Source of the DNA: Litoribacter populi
GTDB lineage: Bacteria > Bacteroidota > Bacteroidia > Cytophagales > Cyclobacteriaceae
Assembly: GCF_007483685.1 (NCBI RefSeq)
Contig: NZ_VMKN01000003.1
Span: 1-52,638, forward strand
DNA: 52,638 bases
Direction: 5' to 3'
Shown: positions 15,701-25,061 of the stretch, piece after piece
Numbering within the stretch: the stretch's first letter is position 1
Layout: every line of letters begins with the position of its first letter
Made by a program: the position numbers and the translations under genes
Notes under the pieces: generated by a model
Database searches by the model: none
What the model was told of the DNA's origin: nothing
What the model saw: only the letters and a program-made list of their open reading frames with translations

Positions 15701-18454
15701 TTATAATTTAATGTCTAACGGGAGGTTCGAAACTCCCCAGTTTTTATTTGGCTCTGGCCCTAACCAGATCTCCAGTTCCCCTCCATTGGCAAAATCCTCA
15801 TGGGTAAACCAGAAATTCTGGAGTTCCTCACCATTCAGACGAGCCTTTTGTATGTAAATATTCTCTGATGAATTATCGAATGTTTTTATCACAAACCTTT
15901 CTCCTAGATAATACTTCTGATCAAGTTCAATACTTATCTCATCGAAAACTGGACTGGTAATTTCATAAAAGGGATTGCTGTTGACGTTACCTAGTATATT
16001 GAATAATCCAATTGACATCAAAGCGCTAACACCTCCCATTTGACCCTGATCTTCATCATGCCCCCCGTATCCCAAATCGGGAGTTACACCTCCGTAAGCT
16101 TGTTCATTAACTTTTCGCACCCAATACTGAGTCAACCATGGTTTTCCAGCGTGACTAAAAACATGCGCATTTGAGCATCCTGGCTGGTTGGCATAGCTTA
16201 CATATCCATCATTATAGGCAAAAACAAAGTCTGAAGGTTGGGCTTGTTCGAATGCAAAGTTGAGTTTACTGGTTACCGTATCGGCACTTCCAGCAAGGCT
16301 TATCAAACCACTTATATCATGGGATACTCCCCATGTGGCTTGCCAGGCATTGGCCTCCACCCAGCCTTCTCCACTTAAGGGGTTGCTATGCAAAAAATTA
16401 CCATTTTTATCTTTTGGAAACAGGAGGTTTTGCTCTGGGCGAAAAAGCTTTTTCCAGCCTTCAGATCTATTTTTAAAATATTGATGATCCTCCTCATACC
16501 CTAACTTTTCTGCCATCTGCGAAACTGCAAAATCCTGAAAGGCGGCTTCTATCGTTACGCCAGCATTTCCTGGCCAATAGCCATTTGCTGTATAAAACTC
16601 TATATCATCCTTATCACCCAACATTCCACCCGGAAGGTGATTTTGTTTTACAATTTGGTAGGCCTCTTTTTCATCCACCTTAGTCAGTAAGCCCTTCATA
16701 AAAGTACTTGCAATGAGATTAGTGACCGGATTACTAGTCATGATGTAAGAGTAGCCGCCTCCAGCTGGGCCTCGCGGTAGTAAGTATCCGTTTTTAGCAT
16801 ATTGGATCATTGAGGCAGACATCTCATCTTGCATTTCCGGCCATGCTAGTCCCCAGAGGACATTCAAATTCCATTGGCTAAGCCACCATGCATCAGAATT
16901 GTACATGTTGTATGCGAGACCACCATCCTCATTTTTTGGAAGGGTTTTTACTTTGAAAACGGCATCTGTAAAATTGCCATCTCTTTCCCCCTCCGTTCTG
17001 TCAGGATAATCACCATTTAGGTCATTGATTTTATGCCTGCCCAATAGCACATGCCACAAGTCAGTGTAAAATTTAACCTGCTGATCCATACTGCCACCAG
17101 TGACTGCAATCTTCCCTAACCAGTCATTCCAAATTGCTCTAGAATCTTCCCGTACCGCTTCAAAATCCCAAGAATTACATTCGGAAATTAAATTGTTCCT
17201 GGCATTCTCTACACTGGTGTAGGAAATACCAATCTTCATTTGAATTTCATCCCCGCCTTCCACACCATATAAGGCGGAAATTCCCGCATTATTCCCTTCT
17301 GAACTTGTGATGTTTTCTGATATGGAGTCTCCTTCCCAGCCATTAAGCGAGTCAAAGGGCTTGTCAAATTGAATTACAAAAAACACTTTGACATCTTTTG
17401 GGCCTCCCCAATACCTATCAATAGTACTAAAAGACCCCTCTAATTCATTCTCATTTACTTTATTCACCGTGGCATTAGTCATGGTACTGTTTCCCAAATA
17501 CCCTCCCAAATTGGCGATGATCTGGGCCTCCATGTCTTCCGTGTAAGTGAATTTATAAAAGCTAACCCGATCGGTGGAAGTCAACTCTACCCAGGTTTTG
17601 TAGTCTCTAAGAAATACGCGTTGATATCCTGGCTGAACAATCTCATCATCATGGCTAAAGGTTGATTTCCACCCATTTTCTCCCAATGTAGGGTTCACAT
17701 TCTTGGAGGTTGGCATAATTTCCAAACCAGCCATCATCCAGTTATGAATCTGGCCGAAACCTAAGATTTCGGTTTCATTATAATTATAACCGCCTCCATT
17801 TTGATTTTTATTCCGTGTATGTGGAGCAGCTCCTACCATTCCAAAAGGTCTTCCTCCTGGCACAAAAAAGAAATACCGCCCTCTGTTAGTTTCAATGTAG
17901 GGATCCACCAAACTCACATAGTCTACATTTGGCGAAGGGGCAGCATAAACCTCAATTTCCGAAAAACCTAAATCCTTACCTTTTCCGTCAGTTGTGACAA
18001 ATTTTATCCACGTTACCTCCTTCGAATCAAAATGAACGGCCTTCGCAGTTCCATCATTTGGAATCTGGTTTACCCATACCTCAGACCCATCACTAAATTG
18101 TAGCCTACCTCCAGCAATATGGTCTTTAGCGATAGGCCGATCATACAATACAACTCTATTTATTGTTTGGGGCTCATCCCAAGTCAGCTTGATCCAAGGA
18201 AATCTCACATACCCCCAATCGGTGGTATCTCCCTCACTGGCCCATTCACCATTATTATGAATACCAATAACCCCATCCACCACATTTTCACCCCTAAAAT
18301 CATTATTCAAGTCAGTTGAAGTTTCAACCTTAGCTTTGGGAGCAATATTATCCGGCCCAGCAACCACATTGAATAGTATAACAAGCATTAAGAGCCCTAA
18401 AAGAACAACTCGTTTCAATAGTTTTGTGAAATAGGTAGGTTGTGGTATTTTCAT
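15701..18454 (-). CDS. GH92-family alpha-mannosidase-like enzyme with N-terminal discoidin-like domain
   Basis: 917 residues. A membrane-spanning signal (about 11-32) precedes an F5/8-type-C-like carbohydrate-binding domain (about 35-170, with WASEGDTTDWGYVRFPWIKLTW). The catalytic part opens with DPYIETNRGRYFFFVPGGRPFGMV, matching the GH92 start, where the family acts as calcium-dependent exo-alpha-mannosidases. Near residue 800 the catalytic-base motif reads HDEDQGQMGG, where most family members have DDCGQ or EDVGQ followed by MSAW. The variation suggests a divergent subfamily. It lies between the sugar porter and the uncharacterised lipoproteins, and probably trims mannose (or a related sugar) in the periplasm. 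Confidence 0.88.
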   Translation of the reverse strand: MKIPQPTYFTKLLKRVVLLGLLMLVILFNVVAGPDNIAPKAKVETSTDLNNDFRGENVVDGVIGIHNNGEWASEGDTTDWGYVRFPWIKLTWDEPQTINRVVLYDRPIAKDHIAGGRLQFSDGSEVWVNQIPNDGTAKAVHFDSKEVTWIKFVTTDGKGKDLGFSEIEVYAAPSPNVDYVSLVDPYIETNRGRYFFFVPGGRPFGMVGAAPHTRNKNQNGGGYNYNETEILGFGQIHNWMMAGLEIMPTSKNVNPTLGENGWKSTFSHDDEIVQPGYQRVFLRDYKTWVELTSTDRVSFYKFTYTEDMEAQIIANLGGYLGNSTMTNATVNKVNENELEGSFSTIDRYWGGPKDVKVFFVIQFDKPFDSLNGWEGDSISENITSSEGNNAGISALYGVEGGDEIQMKIGISYTSVENARNNLISECNSWDFEAVREDSRAIWNDWLGKIAVTGGSMDQQVKFYTDLWHVLLGRHKINDLNGDYPDRTEGERDGNFTDAVFKVKTLPKNEDGGLAYNMYNSDAWWLSQWNLNVLWGLAWPEMQDEMSASMIQYAKNGYLLPRGPAGGGYSYIMTSNPVTNLIASTFMKGLLTKVDEKEAYQIVKQNHLPGGMLGDKDDIEFYTANGYWPGNAGVTIEAAFQDFAVSQMAEKLGYEEDHQYFKNRSEGWKKLFRPEQNLLFPKDKNGNFLHSNPLSGEGWVEANAWQATWGVSHDISGLISLAGSADTVTSKLNFAFEQAQPSDFVFAYNDGYVSYANQPGCSNAHVFSHAGKPWLTQYWVRKVNEQAYGGVTPDLGYGGHDEDQGQMGGVSALMSIGLFNILGNVNSNPFYEITSPVFDEISIELDQKYYLGERFVIKTFDNSSENIYIQKARLNGEELQNFWFTHEDFANGGELEIWLGPEPNKNWGVSNLPLDIKL

Positions 18455-18458
18455 AAAT

Positions 18459-19841
18459 TTAGTGTTTCCAGCTTAGCTCAATTTCTTCCAAAGTGCGCTG
18501 CTTTGTTTCCGGTATCATTTTATAGGTGAAAATCAACAGGATAATTGCGTTAACCATAAACACCCAAAAGGTAAATGCTCCACCAATATTTTCTAATAGG
18601 ACGGGAGTCATTTGGGTAATCAAAACCACTCCGATCCACAATATTACGGTACAGAATGACATTGCTACCCCTCTGGTTTTAGTAGGAAATATCTCCGAAA
18701 TTATCACCCAGGGTACTGGTCCCAATGAAGTGGCAAAACATGCTATAAAGCCCAAAATAAATATCAGTAACCAGGGTCCATCGGTAAATTGAAAGTGAAA
18801 ACAGATTCCTACAGCAAATAAACAGAGTATCATTCCGCTCACCCCCCAAAGAAGCAGAGATTTTCGCCCTGCTTTATCAATAAGCCAAAGAGCAACAAAG
18901 GTGAAAAGAGTGTTCACTACTCCGATAAAAATCGTCTGCGAAAATGCTGAGTCGGTTGCAAAACCTACACTCTTAAAAATCTCCGGAGCATAATAGATGA
19001 TGGCATTTATTCCAGTAATCTGTGAAAACAAAGCCAATACAACCCCTACTACTAAGGCTATGCGAAAGCCTGGCTTAAATAATTCTCTAACCGTACCCGA
19101 TTCCATTGATAAGGCTTCCTTTATTTCATCCAGAACCTGTCTTGCCTTCTCAGGACCATTCACCTTTTCAAGAATAGTAAAAGCTTCTTTCTCCCTTTTA
19201 TTTTTCACCAACCACCGTGGACTTTCAGGAACCAAAAACAATAATGCCATGAAAATTACTGCCGGGATAGTCTCTGAACCTAGCATATATCTCCAGCCAT
19301 ATTCTACATTCCAACTTTCAGGGTTTTGCACCGCTATCCGCATATTAATGAAATAAACAAGGTTTATTCCTACTACTATAGCCAATTGATATAAACTCAC
19401 CAATGTACCGCGAATCCGAGATGGAGCAATTTCCGAAATGTAAAGCGGAGACAGCATAGATGCTGCACCCACTCCCAAACCACCGATAAATCTGGCAATA
19501 AAAAACTGAGTAAGAGAATTGGGAATAGCTGACCCAATCGCTGAGGCTGCAAATAAAAAGGCTGTAATGATTAGCATTTTCTTTCTACCGATTCTATCGC
19601 TCAGATACCCAGCAAACATGGCCCCTACGATACATCCCCAAATCGCACTACTGGCAGCCCAGCCAACCATGGCAGGAGATAGATTAAACTTAACTTGAAG
19701 GTACCCGATAGCACCTGCAATTACAGCTGTATCATATCCAAATAACAGCCCTCCCAATGCTGCTACTATTGACACCTTTAATACAAAAAGAGTAGCTGAC
19801 TTAGGTGGCTTTTCTACCATGGAGATTGAGGATGAATTCAT
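18459..19841 (-). CDS. MFS sugar porter
   Basis: 460 residues with 12 predicted membrane helices. Sugar-porter signatures are clear: DRIGRKK after helix 2, PESPRWLVKNKREKEA before the central loop, the equivalent DKAGRK in the second half, and PETKQRTLEEIE at the end. It resembles the XylE-type proton/sugar symporters of the inner membrane. In this locus it should import the monosaccharides released in the periplasm. The gene starts 15 bases after the isomerase-like gene and the GH92 gene follows after 4 bases. Confidence 0.9.
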   Translation of the reverse strand: MNSSSISMVEKPPKSATLFVLKVSIVAALGGLLFGYDTAVIAGAIGYLQVKFNLSPAMVGWAASSAIWGCIVGAMFAGYLSDRIGRKKMLIITAFLFAASAIGSAIPNSLTQFFIARFIGGLGVGAASMLSPLYISEIAPSRIRGTLVSLYQLAIVVGINLVYFINMRIAVQNPESWNVEYGWRYMLGSETIPAVIFMALLFLVPESPRWLVKNKREKEAFTILEKVNGPEKARQVLDEIKEALSMESGTVRELFKPGFRIALVVGVVLALFSQITGINAIIYYAPEIFKSVGFATDSAFSQTIFIGVVNTLFTFVALWLIDKAGRKSLLLWGVSGMILCLFAVGICFHFQFTDGPWLLIFILGFIACFATSLGPVPWVIISEIFPTKTRGVAMSFCTVILWIGVVLITQMTPVLLENIGGAFTFWVFMVNAIILLIFTYKMIPETKQRTLEEIELSWKH

Positions 19842-19856
19842 AGTATGGAAATAGGT

Positions 19857-21611
19857 TTAGGTTCTAACATAGGCTTTAATGGTTGCACATTGGCTTCCCT
19901 CCGACTCACCGTATGGGCGGATAGTATACTGCCCTACTGCGGCAGGAACTATAAAGGTTTCTGCGTAATGAACTACAAAAGGGTCAAAAGCACCGGATGG
20001 ACTCTCCACAATAGCTTCTTTGCCCTCTACCAGATTTAAAACATTTACCTTTCCTTGAGTATCATGAGGCACTTGTTTGCTAAACCAATGGCGTCTTGTT
20101 TCTATAAATTCAAGTTCATTTAGACCGGTCCGTTCCTCTTTCCAACCCTCACCTTCACCTACTGTCTCTACAAGGTCCAAAGCATTTTCTTTTACCCAAG
20201 AAGCTGTTCTATCCCACTGAATAACTTTTTCTCCATGTTCTATATTAATTGGCCTTGGCTTGCCATCCAATCCCATTCGTCCCCAATCCCAAAGCTTAAA
20301 GGTGAAAATGAATGGAGTAGCGCTAATCTCCAAGACCATGCAGCCAGTTGCCGAACAATGCACCGTCCCTGCTGGTATTGAAACATGGTCATGCTTTTTT
20401 ACTACCCATTTTTCTACATGTTTATCCGCATCGAATGAAGCTCCCTCCTGGGCTTCTTTCAATTCGGTAATCATTAATTCAGGATTAACGTCATCCTTAA
20501 GCCCTAAGTAAACATAAGGATCATCTTCCGCATCCAAAATGTAGTAGCTTTCATCTTGGGTATATTTCATCCCGAATTTTTCCTGGATATAACCCGTTAG
20601 CGGATGAACCTGTAAACTTAAATTTCCCCCTTTGATGGTGTCTAAAAAATCAAATCGAATTGGGAATTCTTCTCCAAACCGAGCATGAACTTTTTGTCCT
20701 AATAGATTCTTGGGCTGATTAAACACCAGGTTTATGGAAGGGATTTCCACTTTTACATCGCCATAAGCTAGCAATAAGCTATTCTCTTCCGGCACACAAT
20801 CAAAACACCAGGCATAATTGACAGCGTCCCTATCTAAATCACAGACATCTTTCATCCACTGGCCTCCCCATGGTCCTGGATCAAAAAATGGCACTACTCT
20901 GAAAGGTCTTTTTGCTGCAATTTCTAACCCTTTAAGAATGTCTTTTCCTTCCACAAGTTTAGGGTGATTTGCAACATGGGTATCCAAAACATAATCCCAC
21001 TTATGCATCAATTCCTTTTTATGCTTGTCCAACACCCTCCAGTCCACAAAAAAGGATTGCTTGTATTTTTCGGAAAACTCAGCATCCTTATTGCAAACAC
21101 CTAAATTTGAGACTTCATTGGACCTCATTCTGGTCTGAATTTCCCAACGAGCCATATCCACATAGACAACCAGATCTGGGTTTGGGATCAAACGACTGGA
21201 GCCCATACCATATAATATAATGGTACCTTCACTAATCATGGTTAATCCTTGGGATAAGACTGATAGCTTTTGATTTGAAAAAAAATCATCGATTGACAGT
21301 CTGGTCATGAATCCAAATACCCGGTCATCCGTAACATCCGGACAGACCATTTCCTTTACTTCTTCGGTGCTTTTAAAGGCTTGGTCAGCATTAATCCAAT
21401 TTGTATAATTCAATTTGGATTTCAATTCATTAAGAACCTCCTGATCATTTACCCCTTGGTAGCATTCAATTACGATATACTTAACCTTCTTTTCAACTGC
21501 GGAAATCCTTTCATTCAATGCCTCTGCTATACTCTCCCAATTTTCGATACAAGAAGTGTTTTCCTTTTCGACCTGTACAAATGGGTATTTATCGTAATTA
21601 GACCTCTTCAA
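19857..21611 (-). CDS. Class I phosphomannose-isomerase-like protein with kinase-fold-like N-terminus
   Basis: 584 residues. The C-terminal half is a cupin-type mannose-6-phosphate isomerase: GGNLSLQVHPLTGYIQEKFG carries the zinc-site QVHP, followed by DESYYIL, then VSIPAGTVHCSATG with a further His. The reaction is mannose-6-phosphate to fructose-6-phosphate. The first ~230 residues are unlike ManA; segments such as DLVVYVDMARWEIQTRMRS and SFFVDWRVLDKHKKELM recall a nucleoside-kinase-like fold, but no P-loop is visible, so the domain is probably non-catalytic. Placed after a ROK kinase (4-base gap), it fits mannose use. Substrate could also be another hexose phosphate. Confidence 0.78.
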   Translation of the reverse strand: MKRSNYDKYPFVQVEKENTSCIENWESIAEALNERISAVEKKVKYIVIECYQGVNDQEVLNELKSKLNYTNWINADQAFKSTEEVKEMVCPDVTDDRVFGFMTRLSIDDFFSNQKLSVLSQGLTMISEGTIILYGMGSSRLIPNPDLVVYVDMARWEIQTRMRSNEVSNLGVCNKDAEFSEKYKQSFFVDWRVLDKHKKELMHKWDYVLDTHVANHPKLVEGKDILKGLEIAAKRPFRVVPFFDPGPWGGQWMKDVCDLDRDAVNYAWCFDCVPEENSLLLAYGDVKVEIPSINLVFNQPKNLLGQKVHARFGEEFPIRFDFLDTIKGGNLSLQVHPLTGYIQEKFGMKYTQDESYYILDAEDDPYVYLGLKDDVNPELMITELKEAQEGASFDADKHVEKWVVKKHDHVSIPAGTVHCSATGCMVLEISATPFIFTFKLWDWGRMGLDGKPRPINIEHGEKVIQWDRTASWVKENALDLVETVGEGEGWKEERTGLNELEFIETRRHWFSKQVPHDTQGKVNVLNLVEGKEAIVESPSGAFDPFVVHYAETFIVPAAVGQYTIRPYGESEGSQCATIKAYVRT

Positions 21612-21615
21612 AGCT

Positions 21616-22557
21616 TTAATTTTTTAAATTAGAAATTAAATAATCCATCCCTAACAACCCAGCATAATCAACTTGAACGGATGGTAAGATTCGAACATTC
21701 TGGGATGCTGGTGCCCATGCATGTTTTTTTACAAAATCGTTTAGATAAAGCAGTATGACATCCTTTTGATTCATAATACCACCTCCGATTATTATTATTT
21801 CTGGATCATATGAATGAACCATATTTACTACTCCAACCCCCCATGCTTTCAGACAATTTTCAACCAATTCCTTTGCTAATGCATCACCTTTTTCTGCTTC
21901 TTGAAAAAGGGTTTCAAAGTGCACTTCTTTTTGGCTTAAGCTGCTTTTATGAAAATGAGGATGTTTTTTGGCCTTTAAGGGTAGGCTCCAAGTAGACGCT
22001 TCTGTTTCCAAGCAACCTATATATCCACAGTTACATTTATCTCCATTCAAATTGATCGAGATATGCCCACCCAAGTTCCCAGCCATAAAGTTTTTCCCTT
22101 TCAAAAGATTACCTTCCACCAAAACCGCACTTCCTACACCGGTACCCAATGTCAGTAAAACGATATTTTCATAACCTTTTCCAGCCCCGTTTGACCACTC
22201 ACCTAATAACGCTGCTCGAGCATCATTTTCTACTACACAGGGCAAGGACCATACATCCTGAGCCCATTTGTCAAAATCAAAAAGATGTGCATTTTTATAT
22301 TTGACATATTCGGATAAGATTTTATTGTGATTTGAATCCACAATACCCGGGAAAGAAATACCTACACCACCTAGTTGCTCAAGAGTTATTTGATTATTGG
22401 TGAGCAGTTCATTTACTACCTTTACCACCTTATCAAGATTCCACTCCAATGATTGGTCGCTGCACGCTTTGATTTGAGTTGATGCTATTAATTCCCCAAG
22501 TTTTATTAATCCAATTTTTATATTGGTCCCTCCCAGATCAACTGCAACATTTATCAT
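21616..22557 (-). CDS. ROK-family sugar kinase (probably manno- or glucokinase)
   Basis: 313 residues from the ATG at 22557. An upstream in-frame extension of 53 codons exists but crosses the promoter region and lacks family character, whereas MINVAVDLGGTN is the typical ROK start. The ATP site DLGGTNIKIG is near 7-16, FMAGNLGGH carries the zinc-ligand His (165), and CNCGYIGCLE (175-184) is the zinc-binding signature. The family phosphorylates hexoses at O6 in the cytoplasm. With an isomerase-like gene directly downstream, mannose is the likely substrate. First gene of the second transcription unit. Confidence 0.87.
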   Translation of the reverse strand: MINVAVDLGGTNIKIGLIKLGELIASTQIKACSDQSLEWNLDKVVKVVNELLTNNQITLEQLGGVGISFPGIVDSNHNKILSEYVKYKNAHLFDFDKWAQDVWSLPCVVENDARAALLGEWSNGAGKGYENIVLLTLGTGVGSAVLVEGNLLKGKNFMAGNLGGHISINLNGDKCNCGYIGCLETEASTWSLPLKAKKHPHFHKSSLSQKEVHFETLFQEAEKGDALAKELVENCLKAWGVGVVNMVHSYDPEIIIIGGGIMNQKDVILLYLNDFVKKHAWAPASQNVRILPSVQVDYAGLLGMDYLISNLKN

Positions 22558-22594
22558 AATTGTAGTATTGGTAAAAGTTAATCCTAAATTTTTT

Positions 22595-22615
22595 CCGTCT
22601 CCGGTCTCCAGTCTT
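22595..22615. repeat. Short 7-base-period run in the ROK leader (3 units)
   Basis: CCGTCTC, CGGTCTC and CAGTCTT in phase, like the longer array at 39489-39544. It is the only heptad run I find inside the sugar locus; with three units it may be chance. Confidence 0.35.
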
Positions 22616-22631
22616 TCTTTCATAGGTATGC

Positions 22632-22644
22632 ACATATGAACAAA
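22632..22644 (-). promoter_or_regulatory. Candidate operator upstream of the ROK transcription unit
   Basis: Plus strand ACATATGAACAAA, identical over 13 bases to 28154-28166 upstream of susC, and in the same orientation relative to the gene it precedes. It lies 75-87 bases before the kinase ATG and just downstream of a terminator. Likely bound by the GntR/UTRA regulator of this locus (inference). Confidence 0.6.
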
Positions 22645-22657
22645 TACCTCCAAGTTA

Positions 22658-22692
22658 TTAAAAATTCCCCCTGGAGAACCTCCAAGGGGAAT
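22658..22692 (-). terminator. Terminator or attenuator after the susCDE-like genes
   Basis: Arms 22664-22676 and 22680-22692 (13 bases each, one mismatch) form a GC-rich hairpin with a 3-base loop. On minus it is followed by TTTTTAATAA. It sits 28 bases after the SusE-position gene and before the ROK promoter region, dividing the operon. Confidence 0.85.
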
Positions 22693-22719
22693 CCAATCCA
22701 TTAGTCGTAAACCCAAATA

Positions 22720-23550
22720 TTATCTAGGCGTAGCTACATATGTGAAGATAAAAGTCTCCTCAGTGCTCTCGCCGAAATCGGAAAGGTCCATCGTTTGTTG
22801 CAACTGGATTTCTTCAGTTGTAAGCTCTACTATCATATAGGTATCTACAATGACCGTTTCTGGATCAAATATTCCATATCCTTCTCTAGTGAAATATTGA
22901 ACACCATCTTCTTCAGTTATATACCACTCAGTATATTCAGTAAAACCATCAAAATCGCATGCTACATCACCATAGTCAATGTCTATTGACCCATCTTCAT
23001 TCAATAACATTGAATTGTCCTTTTCACAATCATTAATACCCTCTTCATCCTCATTTACGTGGAAAACAGAAGTTAATAACCAACGTCTTCTCGTTAGATT
23101 ATCAATTGGTGACATATTAACTACTAAGATCAAATCGATTTCTTCGGTTGCTCCAGTGGAGTTTGTCCCTCTAAAATTGAATCCAACCAATTGGTCTACA
23201 TCATCTACCTCTGGGGTATAATTAAAGGCATGAGAAGATTCGTTTCCTGACAAATCAACAGTGGTTGAGCCACCAGTGCCATAATCTGCATCCACGGCAT
23301 TGTTGACCGTTTTAGTAATAACTAGGTTAGTCAATGGGACGGCTGATTGCAAATTGACCGTCAAATTAACCTCATTCCCTGATTCAACTCTATAACTGTA
23401 TTCACCTGGATTGGTGGATTCCACCTCTTCTCCAGATATGGTCATATTTATAGAAGGATCCGGCGTATTCTCATCCTCCGAACAGGAAGAGAACGCTGCC
23501 ATAACAGCAAAAACTGTTAAGTACTTAAACATGTGATTTAATTGTTTCAT
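22720..23550 (-). CDS. SusE-position surface lipoprotein
   Basis: 276 residues. Lipobox FSSC puts the lipidated Cys at about 23, followed by an acidic SEDENTPDP stretch as in Bacteroidota surface lipoproteins. Residues ~30-140 look like an Ig-like or cadherin-like beta domain ending in LILVVNMSP; residues ~150-276 (RRRWLLTSVFHVNEDEEG through FIFTYVATPR) resemble a lipocalin-type barrel. I do not recognise a named family. The position immediately after susD and before the terminator is that of SusE/SusF-type glycan-binding proteins, so glycan capture at the cell surface is likely. Confidence 0.7.
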   Translation of the reverse strand: MKQLNHMFKYLTVFAVMAAFSSCSEDENTPDPSINMTISGEEVESTNPGEYSYRVESGNEVNLTVNLQSAVPLTNLVITKTVNNAVDADYGTGGSTTVDLSGNESSHAFNYTPEVDDVDQLVGFNFRGTNSTGATEEIDLILVVNMSPIDNLTRRRWLLTSVFHVNEDEEGINDCEKDNSMLLNEDGSIDIDYGDVACDFDGFTEYTEWYITEEDGVQYFTREGYGIFDPETVIVDTYMIVELTTEEIQLQQTMDLSDFGESTEETFIFTYVATPR

Positions 23551-23582
23551 AAAATTGGGTTTTAATTGTTAGTTATAATTTA

Positions 23583-25049
23583 TTAATATCCTGGATTTTG
23601 AGTTAAATTAGGGTTGGTATTTCTTTCACGTTGGGGAATGGGAAATTTATAATAAATTGGATTTACAACTACCCCTTTAGCACTCTCTACCTTTTCTTCC
23701 AGTTTATTCAGCCTCACTAGATCAAACCACCTGTGTCCTTCTGCAACAAATTCCTTTCTCCTTTCCAATAGTATGGCCTCGATGAAGCTTTCACTATCTA
23801 CAATATTGACCTCAGCCAATCCAGCTCTAGTTCTTACCCTATTTAGATTTTGATTGGCAGTGGCAAAATTCCCGAGTTGGGCTTCTGCTTCGGCTAGTAT
23901 CAATAATACCTCTGAAAATCTGATTACCTGAAAATCATTGTAGGACCCACCTGCAGTGGGATCGGCTTCACTGTCCCAGTATTTGTGAATGTGGGGTCTT
24001 TCAAGTTCAATCACGTTGCCATTATCGGCCACAAAGTCGGTCATAAATGTGACATCTTTACGTGCATCATCCTCCGAATAGGAATTGAATAAATCAATAG
24101 TGGGTAACTGCCAACCATGTGTATTGGATACTGCGGCTCTGTGACGAGTTAGCTCCAATGGAAGTAATCTCACATTAAACTGACCAACCTCCCAAAAGGA
24201 AATCGCACCATCCCCATCGCCGAAACCAACTGAAAAAACGGACTCTCGGCCTCCTCTACTACTTAATTTAAAAACTTCAGAAAAATCATCCCAAAGTTCA
24301 TAAGTTCCAGAGTTCACTACCTCTTGAGCTTTTGCTGAGGCATTTTGATAATCTCCACGAGTTAGGTACACTTTAGCTAACAATGCCTTTGCAGCTCCTT
24401 GAGTAGCTCTACCAAGTTGTATATCTCCCTTCTCAGGTAAATTTTCGGCAGCTGTTAAATCACTAATGATTTGAGCATATACCTCTTCTTCTGGACTAGA
24501 CTCAGGATAAAGTGGACTATCTTCACTCAGAATTAAAGGCACATCCCCGAACATCCTTACCAGATTAAAGTACAACAATCCTCTTAAAAATTTTGACTCG
24601 TTTATAAATCTGGACTTTAAAGTCTCATCCATATCAATAAGTGCAATTCTCTCTATGGCGATATTGGCGAGGAAGATAGTTTTATAATGTATTTCCCAAA
24701 TCTGTAAAACAGTGGAATTCTCCGCATTATATCCAATTATTGCCAATTCATCATTCTCAAATCTTCCCAATTGATTATTATCCATTTCATCAGAGGCCAA
24801 TCCCTGGGTAAACCAAAGTCTACTATGGTAAATACCAGCTGTACTTCCGGATGAATAGGAGCCCAAATAGGCATAAACCGCATTCACTGCAAATTCCGCA
24901 TCCTGAGCATTGACATAAAAATTACTTTGAGCAACCCTGTCATTGGGGTTTTCTTCTAAAAAACCTTCGCAGGAGAAAAGACAAATCACCAATAGACCTA
25001 GTATTGCAATTTTCTTCCCGATTTTAGTATGTATGAATGTATTTAACAT
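23583..25049 (-). CDS. SusD/RagB-family glycan-binding lipoprotein
   Basis: 488 residues. Signal with lipobox CLFSC (Cys near 27), then the typical EGFLEENPNDRVAQSNFY opening. TPR-like helices follow (RFINESKFLRGLLYFNLVRMFGDVPLI is a hallmark segment), and the C-terminal RRKEFVAEGHRWFDLVRLN plus YKFPIPQRE complete the SusD signature. It forms the lid over the SusC pore and binds the oligosaccharide at the outer membrane. Lies 12 bases after susC, confirming a susC-susD pair. Confidence 0.95.
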   Translation of the reverse strand: MLNTFIHTKIGKKIAILGLLVICLFSCEGFLEENPNDRVAQSNFYVNAQDAEFAVNAVYAYLGSYSSGSTAGIYHSRLWFTQGLASDEMDNNQLGRFENDELAIIGYNAENSTVLQIWEIHYKTIFLANIAIERIALIDMDETLKSRFINESKFLRGLLYFNLVRMFGDVPLILSEDSPLYPESSPEEEVYAQIISDLTAAENLPEKGDIQLGRATQGAAKALLAKVYLTRGDYQNASAKAQEVVNSGTYELWDDFSEVFKLSSRGGRESVFSVGFGDGDGAISFWEVGQFNVRLLPLELTRHRAAVSNTHGWQLPTIDLFNSYSEDDARKDVTFMTDFVADNGNVIELERPHIHKYWDSEADPTAGGSYNDFQVIRFSEVLLILAEAEAQLGNFATANQNLNRVRTRAGLAEVNIVDSESFIEAILLERRKEFVAEGHRWFDLVRLNKLEEKVESAKGVVVNPIYYKFPIPQRERNTNPNLTQNPGY

Positions 25050-25061
25050 CTTGATTCTAAA

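Noticed and set aside
22558-22716. 53-codon upstream extension of the ROK kinase
   Set aside because: Overlaps the terminator hairpin and the candidate operator, and the family begins at MINVAVDLGGTN.
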